Under the pieces are notes generated by a model that saw only the letters and a program-made list of their open reading frames with translations, was not told the origin of the DNA and made no database searches. A program made the position numbers and the translations under genes. A DNA stretch of 64,000 nt from Pseudoxanthomonas koreensis (GTDB taxonomy: Bacteria; Pseudomonadota; Gammaproteobacteria; Xanthomonadales; Xanthomonadaceae): contig NZ_PDWM01000012.1 of assembly GCF_010093225.1 (NCBI RefSeq), positions 1-64,000 on the forward strand, given 5' to 3'. How positions within the stretch are numbered: position 1 is the first letter of the stretch; each line of letters starts with the position of its first letter. Below, piece after piece: positions 60,990 through 64,000 of this stretch.

Positions 60990-61175
60990 GCGTCTGCCTC
61001 CGTTGCGTGATGCACGCGACGCCCCGACCCTCGCGGTGGCGCGGCGGTCGCGGAACAGAGGATGGGAATGCGGCGTCGCAGGGAATGAGAGCCACCGGCC
61101 TGGGCCGGTCCCTGCGTCGCCAGCCATCTCCCCCCGGAGATTCCGCGGCCGGCACCGCGCGGTGTGCTGCGCGCG

Positions 61176-61362
61176 GCTGTCGGCAGGTCTTCGGACTCGG
61201 GGGCGCGGAAGGCCGGGGCCTTCCTCCTACCCGCCGCTTCCCGGGACCGTGGTCCCAGTGCTCTCTTGGCGGGGTCGTTCCCAGTTACCGCTGCGGGGCA
61301 GTGCCGGAATGGCGCTTCACGCGCTTCACCGGCTTCCCTTTTGATCCGGCGACGAGCGGGCC
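61176..61362 (-). ncRNA. Cobalamin riboswitch in the nrdA leader
   Basis: On the minus strand, GGGAAGCCGGTGAAG (about 61331-61345), the conserved core GGCACTGCCCCGCAGCGGTA, the run GGGAAGCGGCGGGTAGG, and the B12 box AGTCCGAAGACCTGCC (61182-61197) occur in the order and spacing of the AdoCbl riboswitch. About 190 bases separate the B12 box from the nrdA ATG. This leader contains further hairpins, for example ACCGGC-CTGG-GCCGGT at 61094-61109, that could form the switch. Coordinates of the outer P1 helix are approximate. Confidence 0.92.
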
Positions 61363-61463
61363 GCCGGAACCGACGGACACAAGATAGTGGGGTAGATCGG
61401 CGAACGTCAACCTATATGTCGTATCGCATCCCGTGGCAGGCCCGGATCGGCGACACTCGTCCG

Positions 61464-62096
61464 ATGCCCACCTCCGCCTCCCTGCGCCACCCTCGCGTGG
61501 GCACCTGCGTGCTCGCCCTCGTGCTGCTGTTCTGCGTCGCGGCCGCGGCGGTGCAGGCGCTGCGGCCCGAATACGACTGGTGGCAGGCGCCGCTGAGCTT
61601 CTACCTGGCCGGACCGAACAGCGCCTGGCTGCGGGCGGCGTATTACGGCCTGGGCCTGGGCTCGGTGCTGCTGGCCTTCGGCCTGTGGACCACGCTGGCG
61701 CCGGCCGCGCGGCTCGTGCTGGTGCCGGTGCTGCTGGTCGCCGGCGGCATCGCCCTGGCGGTTACCGCGACCTGGCCCGGCGCCAGTCCGGGCCATCCGG
61801 TCACCGATGCGGGTGCGGTCATCCACGGACTGTCGGCGATCAGCGCTTTCCTGTTCGTCGGCGTGGCCATGCTGCTGCAGTCGGCGACCCTGCACCGCGA
61901 CCCGCACTGGCGCGCGCTCGCCTCGCCGCTGCTGGCGCTGGCGGCGCTGGCCTTCGCCGGGCTGTGGCTGCACGCACTGTGGAAGGACCTGCCGCGCGGC
62001 GGCTCGCAGAAAGCGGTGATCGCGCTGTACCTGGCCTGGCTGGGATTGGCCGGCTGGCATCTGCGCCGGGCGCCCGCGCTCACTTCCCGGACCTGA
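61464..62096 (+). CDS. DUF998-like six-helix membrane protein
   Basis: The 210-residue protein has about six hydrophobic helices (VGTCVLALVLLFCVAAAAVQ at the N-terminus; GLGLGSVLLAFGLWTTLA; LVLVPVLLVAGGIALAVTA; later AISAFLFVGVAMLL and LLALAALAFAGLWL), and the family-like stretch YDWWQAPLSFYLAGPNSAWL. This fits the DUF998 group of uncharacterised bacterial membrane proteins. The start is uncertain: ATG 61464 is preferred, but ATG 61416 (16 codons earlier) is possible, and neither has a good ribosome site. It is divergent from the riboswitch-nrd unit. Confidence 0.78.
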   Translation: MPTSASLRHPRVGTCVLALVLLFCVAAAAVQALRPEYDWWQAPLSFYLAGPNSAWLRAAYYGLGLGSVLLAFGLWTTLAPAARLVLVPVLLVAGGIALAVTATWPGASPGHPVTDAGAVIHGLSAISAFLFVGVAMLLQSATLHRDPHWRALASPLLALAALAFAGLWLHALWKDLPRGGSQKAVIALYLAWLGLAGWHLRRAPALTSRT

Positions 62097-62144
62097 CCGC
62101 CGCCAGCACCTGGCGCAGCTTGGCCCGTGCCGCGCCGCTGCACC

Positions 62145-63248
62145 TCAGCCCCGGTGCGTGCGCGCCAGGTACTCCGCGCTCTGCATCTCGATCAGCCGCG
62201 ACGCCGTGCGCTCGAATGCGCCAGCCAGGCGCGTTCCGGCGTACAGCGCCACCGGCGGCGCGTCGGCGGTGCAGACCAGGGTGACCTGGCGGTCGTAGAA
62301 CTCGTCGACCAGGTTGACGAAGCGGCGGGCGGCGTCCTCGTTGTTGGCGCCGAACGCGGGGATGCCGCCGAGCAGCACGATCTGGAACTCGCGGGCGATC
62401 TCGATGTAGTCGTCGGTGGAACGCGGCCCTTCGCACAGTTCGGCGAAGTCGAACCAGGCCACGCCGTGGCCACGGCCGCGCACGCCGATGCGGCGGCCTT
62501 CGATCTGGATGCTGCCGTTGCGCGCGGCCGTACCGGAGGCCAGCGCCTGCCAGCGTTCGGCCAGCCACGGCTCGCTGCCTTCGTCCAGCGGCGCGCGGTA
62601 CACCGGCGAACGGGTCAGCGCGCGCAGGCGGTAATCCTCGCGGCCGTCGGCGGCCAGCTCGACGCAGTGCTCGCGCAGCTGCGCGATCGCCGGCAGGAAG
62701 CGCTCGCGCTGCAGGCCGTCGCGGTACAGATTCTGCGGCGCGGTGTTGGAGGTGGTCACCAGGGTCACGCCCTCGGCGAACAGGCGCTCCAGCAACCGCC
62801 CCAGCAGCATCGCGTCGCCGATGTCGGTGACGAAGAACTCGTCCAGCACCAGCACGCGCAGGTGGCTGCGCCATTCGCGGGCGATGGTCGCCAGCGGATC
62901 GGACTGGCCGGCGTGCAGTCGCAGCTGCTCGTGCACCCCGCGCATGAAGCGGTGGAAATGGGTTCGCTGTTTCTGCGCCAGCGGCAGCGCCTCGTAGAAC
63001 AGGTCGACCAGGAAGGTCTTGCCGCGGCCCACGCCACCCCACAGGTACAGGCCGCGCACCGGCGCCGCGCGCTTGCCCAGGCCGAGCCGGGCGAGCAGGC
63101 CGGTCGGGGTGGCAGCCAGCAGTTCGCGCTGGATCCGGTCCAGTTCGCGCAGCGCCGGGTGCTGGGCCGGATCGTCGCGCCAGCGGCCCGCGGCCACGCC
63201 TTCGGCATAGGCCTGCGACGGTGTGCGCGCTGCGTCCTCCACGCTCAC
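62145..63248 (-). CDS. zapE: ZapE, AFG1-like cell-division ATPase
   Basis: The 367-residue AAA-like ATPase has Walker A GGVGRGKTFLVDLF, Walker B VLVLDEFFVTDIGDAMLL, the family stretch RTHFHRFMRGVHEQL, TTSNTAPQNLYRDGLQRERF, and VDEFYDRQVTLVCTADAPP. ZapE affects Z-ring stability in E. coli and is related to mitochondrial Afg1. The GTG at 63248 overlaps the stop of the upstream hydrolase gene (GTGA), so translation is coupled. A second GTG two codons later (63242) is possible. Confidence 0.93.
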   Translation of the reverse strand: MSVEDAARTPSQAYAEGVAAGRWRDDPAQHPALRELDRIQRELLAATPTGLLARLGLGKRAAPVRGLYLWGGVGRGKTFLVDLFYEALPLAQKQRTHFHRFMRGVHEQLRLHAGQSDPLATIAREWRSHLRVLVLDEFFVTDIGDAMLLGRLLERLFAEGVTLVTTSNTAPQNLYRDGLQRERFLPAIAQLREHCVELAADGREDYRLRALTRSPVYRAPLDEGSEPWLAERWQALASGTAARNGSIQIEGRRIGVRGRGHGVAWFDFAELCEGPRSTDDYIEIAREFQIVLLGGIPAFGANNEDAARRFVNLVDEFYDRQVTLVCTADAPPVALYAGTRLAGAFERTASRLIEMQSAEYLARTHRG

Positions 63249-63910
63249 GCCGGCGGCAGCCACGCCTTCACTTCGTGCTGCAGCGCGCCGCGCAGGTCGA
63301 TCAGCTTGCGGTGGAAGAAGTGGCTGGTGTCGTGCATGCGCACCAGCTGCGGCTTGCGCGGCAAGGCGTCGATCCAGTCGTAGACCGACTGCGGGTCGAC
63401 GATCTCGTCGGCATCGCCCTGGATCACCAGCCACGGCACGTCGGGAACCTCGATCTGGCCGAATTCCCAGCCGCGGCCGGCCGCCGGCGGGGCGATCGAG
63501 ATGATCGCGTCCGGCTGCAGCTGCGCGGCGCTGGACAGGCTCACGTACGCACCGAAGCTGAAACCGGCCAGCCACAGCGCATCGTCCGGCCGCGCCGCGC
63601 GCGCCCAGTCCACCACCGTGCGCAGGTCTTCGCGCTCGCCCTGGCCCTGGTCGAAGGCGCCGGCCGAACCGCCGGTGCCGCGGAAGTTGAAGCGCACGGT
63701 GGTCGCGCCCAGTTCGCGCAGCGCGCGCGCGACCATGGTCACCACCTTGTTGTGCATGGTCCCGCCTTCGGTCGGCAGCGGGTGGCAGACCACGGCCAGC
63801 AACGGCCGGGCCCCGGCCGGCTCGGGGAAGTCGACCGCGACCTCGAGCGCGCCGGCGGGGCCTTCGAGCAGCAGCGTGGTGGGTTCGGTGGGGAAGGCGG
63901 GCTGGGGCAT
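63245..63910 (-). CDS. Alpha/beta hydrolase (COG2945 type)
   Basis: The 221-residue protein has the small serine-hydrolase layout: VVCHPLPTEGGTMHNKVVTM near the N-terminus, RFNFRGTGGSAGAFDQG, the nucleophile elbow LAGFSFGAYVS, VIQGDADEIVDPQ (acid), and DTSHFFHRKL (His). It lacks a lid domain and a signal peptide. Members of this group are uncharacterised esterases or dienelactone-like hydrolases. It is coupled to zapE by a four-base overlap. The first 90 bases beyond it lead to the window end. Confidence 0.9.
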   Translation of the reverse strand: MPQPAFPTEPTTLLLEGPAGALEVAVDFPEPAGARPLLAVVCHPLPTEGGTMHNKVVTMVARALRELGATTVRFNFRGTGGSAGAFDQGQGEREDLRTVVDWARAARPDDALWLAGFSFGAYVSLSSAAQLQPDAIISIAPPAAGRGWEFGQIEVPDVPWLVIQGDADEIVDPQSVYDWIDALPRKPQLVRMHDTSHFFHRKLIDLRGALQHEVKAWLPPA

Positions 63911-64000
63911 GCGTGCATGATACAGGCGGGCCGGAATGCACCTCGGGCGGGGGCTTCTTCGGGGGCGATCCGGCGAGGCGGCGGGCGTGCGGCGTTCGTT
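63911..64000. other. Window-end spacer with a degenerate family A REP-like stretch
   Basis: CTTCTTCGGGGGCGATCCGG and a final GGCGTTCGTT resemble the left arm and core start of REPIN copy 6 (TTCAGGGGCGATCCG, GCGTTCGACG), but with several changes. The second arm, if any, lies outside the window. Confidence 0.35.

Noticed and set aside
58299-61010. Plus-strand frame opposite nrdA
   Set aside because: Shadow of nrdA, no recognisable motif and no ribosome site.

Overview
This 64 kb window is chromosomal DNA from a high-GC gammaproteobacterium of the Xanthomonadaceae (Lysobacter, Luteimonas, Pseudoxanthomonas or Stenotrophomonas type). The evidence is the long-chain thiolase OleA, which is nearly identical in length and motifs to the Xanthomonas campestris enzyme; an Ax21-type outer-membrane barrel; a single-chain indolepyruvate:ferredoxin oxidoreductase; hemD-hemX-hemY; and many GTG starts. 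The gene content is housekeeping. There is no phage, insertion sequence, CRISPR array, rRNA or tRNA that I can see. The genus is not certain from sequence reading alone.

Layout. 1-5.4 kb: a partial YecA-like SEC-C protein, oleA, a DUF4156 lipoprotein and a double-length M16 peptidase. 5.5-8.5 kb: an SDR reductase, a secreted repeat protein of unknown function, trmL and the Ax21-like barrel. 8.5-11.8 kb (minus strand): gpsA, secB, a YibN-like rhodanese, a secreted unknown protein and a hotdog thioesterase, with the conserved secB-gpsA order. 11.8-15 kb: hemD-hemX-hemY. 15-17.7 kb (minus): a class II Fic protein with an AT-rich palindromic control region, and a FadI-like thiolase. 17.9-19.4 kb: an unknown protein and a lipoprotein Cu/Zn superoxide dismutase. 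19.7-26.8 kb (minus): the nitrogen block ntrC-ntrB, a 49-residue ORF, an AmiD-like amidase, amtB, glnK and glnA. It has NtrC sites at ntrB and glnA and a sigma-54 promoter at glnA. 27-28.8 kb: uppP and a META/DUF4377 lipoprotein. 29-38 kb (minus): a long same-strand run (PEBP, TPR-sulfotransferase, YheT-like hydrolase, PlsC, thioesterase, phospholipase D-like lipoprotein, YceI, SixA, ParA). 38-44.2 kb: a Ycf46-like AAA+ ATPase, a TPR protein and the giant iorAB-type gene. 44.2-49.6 kb (minus): a glucoside operon (GH3 enzyme, SSS transporter, LacI regulator) with a LacI-type operator in front. 50-56.3 kb: cytochrome c, an ExeM-like nuclease, an M20 amidohydrolase, a TSUP transporter, class I aldolase and a small Cys-rich protein. 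56.4-61.4 kb (minus): nrdA-nrdB-flavodoxin-thioredoxin behind a cobalamin riboswitch. 61.4-63.9 kb: a DUF998-like membrane protein, zapE and an alpha/beta hydrolase.

Structure not explained by genes. Six elements of 132-137 bp are scattered between genes. Each has two inverted arms of about 27 bp (TGTAGGAGCCCACTTC...) around a partly conserved core, so they look like REPIN-type doublets. One supplies the stop codons of both convergent genes that flank it. A second, unrelated REP family (GTAGAGCGGGGCTTGCC) occurs as a doublet at about 56.0 kb and a singlet at 39.6 kb. The strongest regulatory findings are the cobalamin riboswitch on the class I ribonucleotide reductase, the NtrC/sigma-54 sites around glnA and ntrB, and the palindromes in front of fic.

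I see no convincing wholly new multi-gene system. The best leads for something undescribed are the secreted three-repeat protein (6712-7116), the self-contained Fic/operator unit, and the nrdA-nrdB spacer with its stacked hairpins plus the downstream flavodoxin and thioredoxin.
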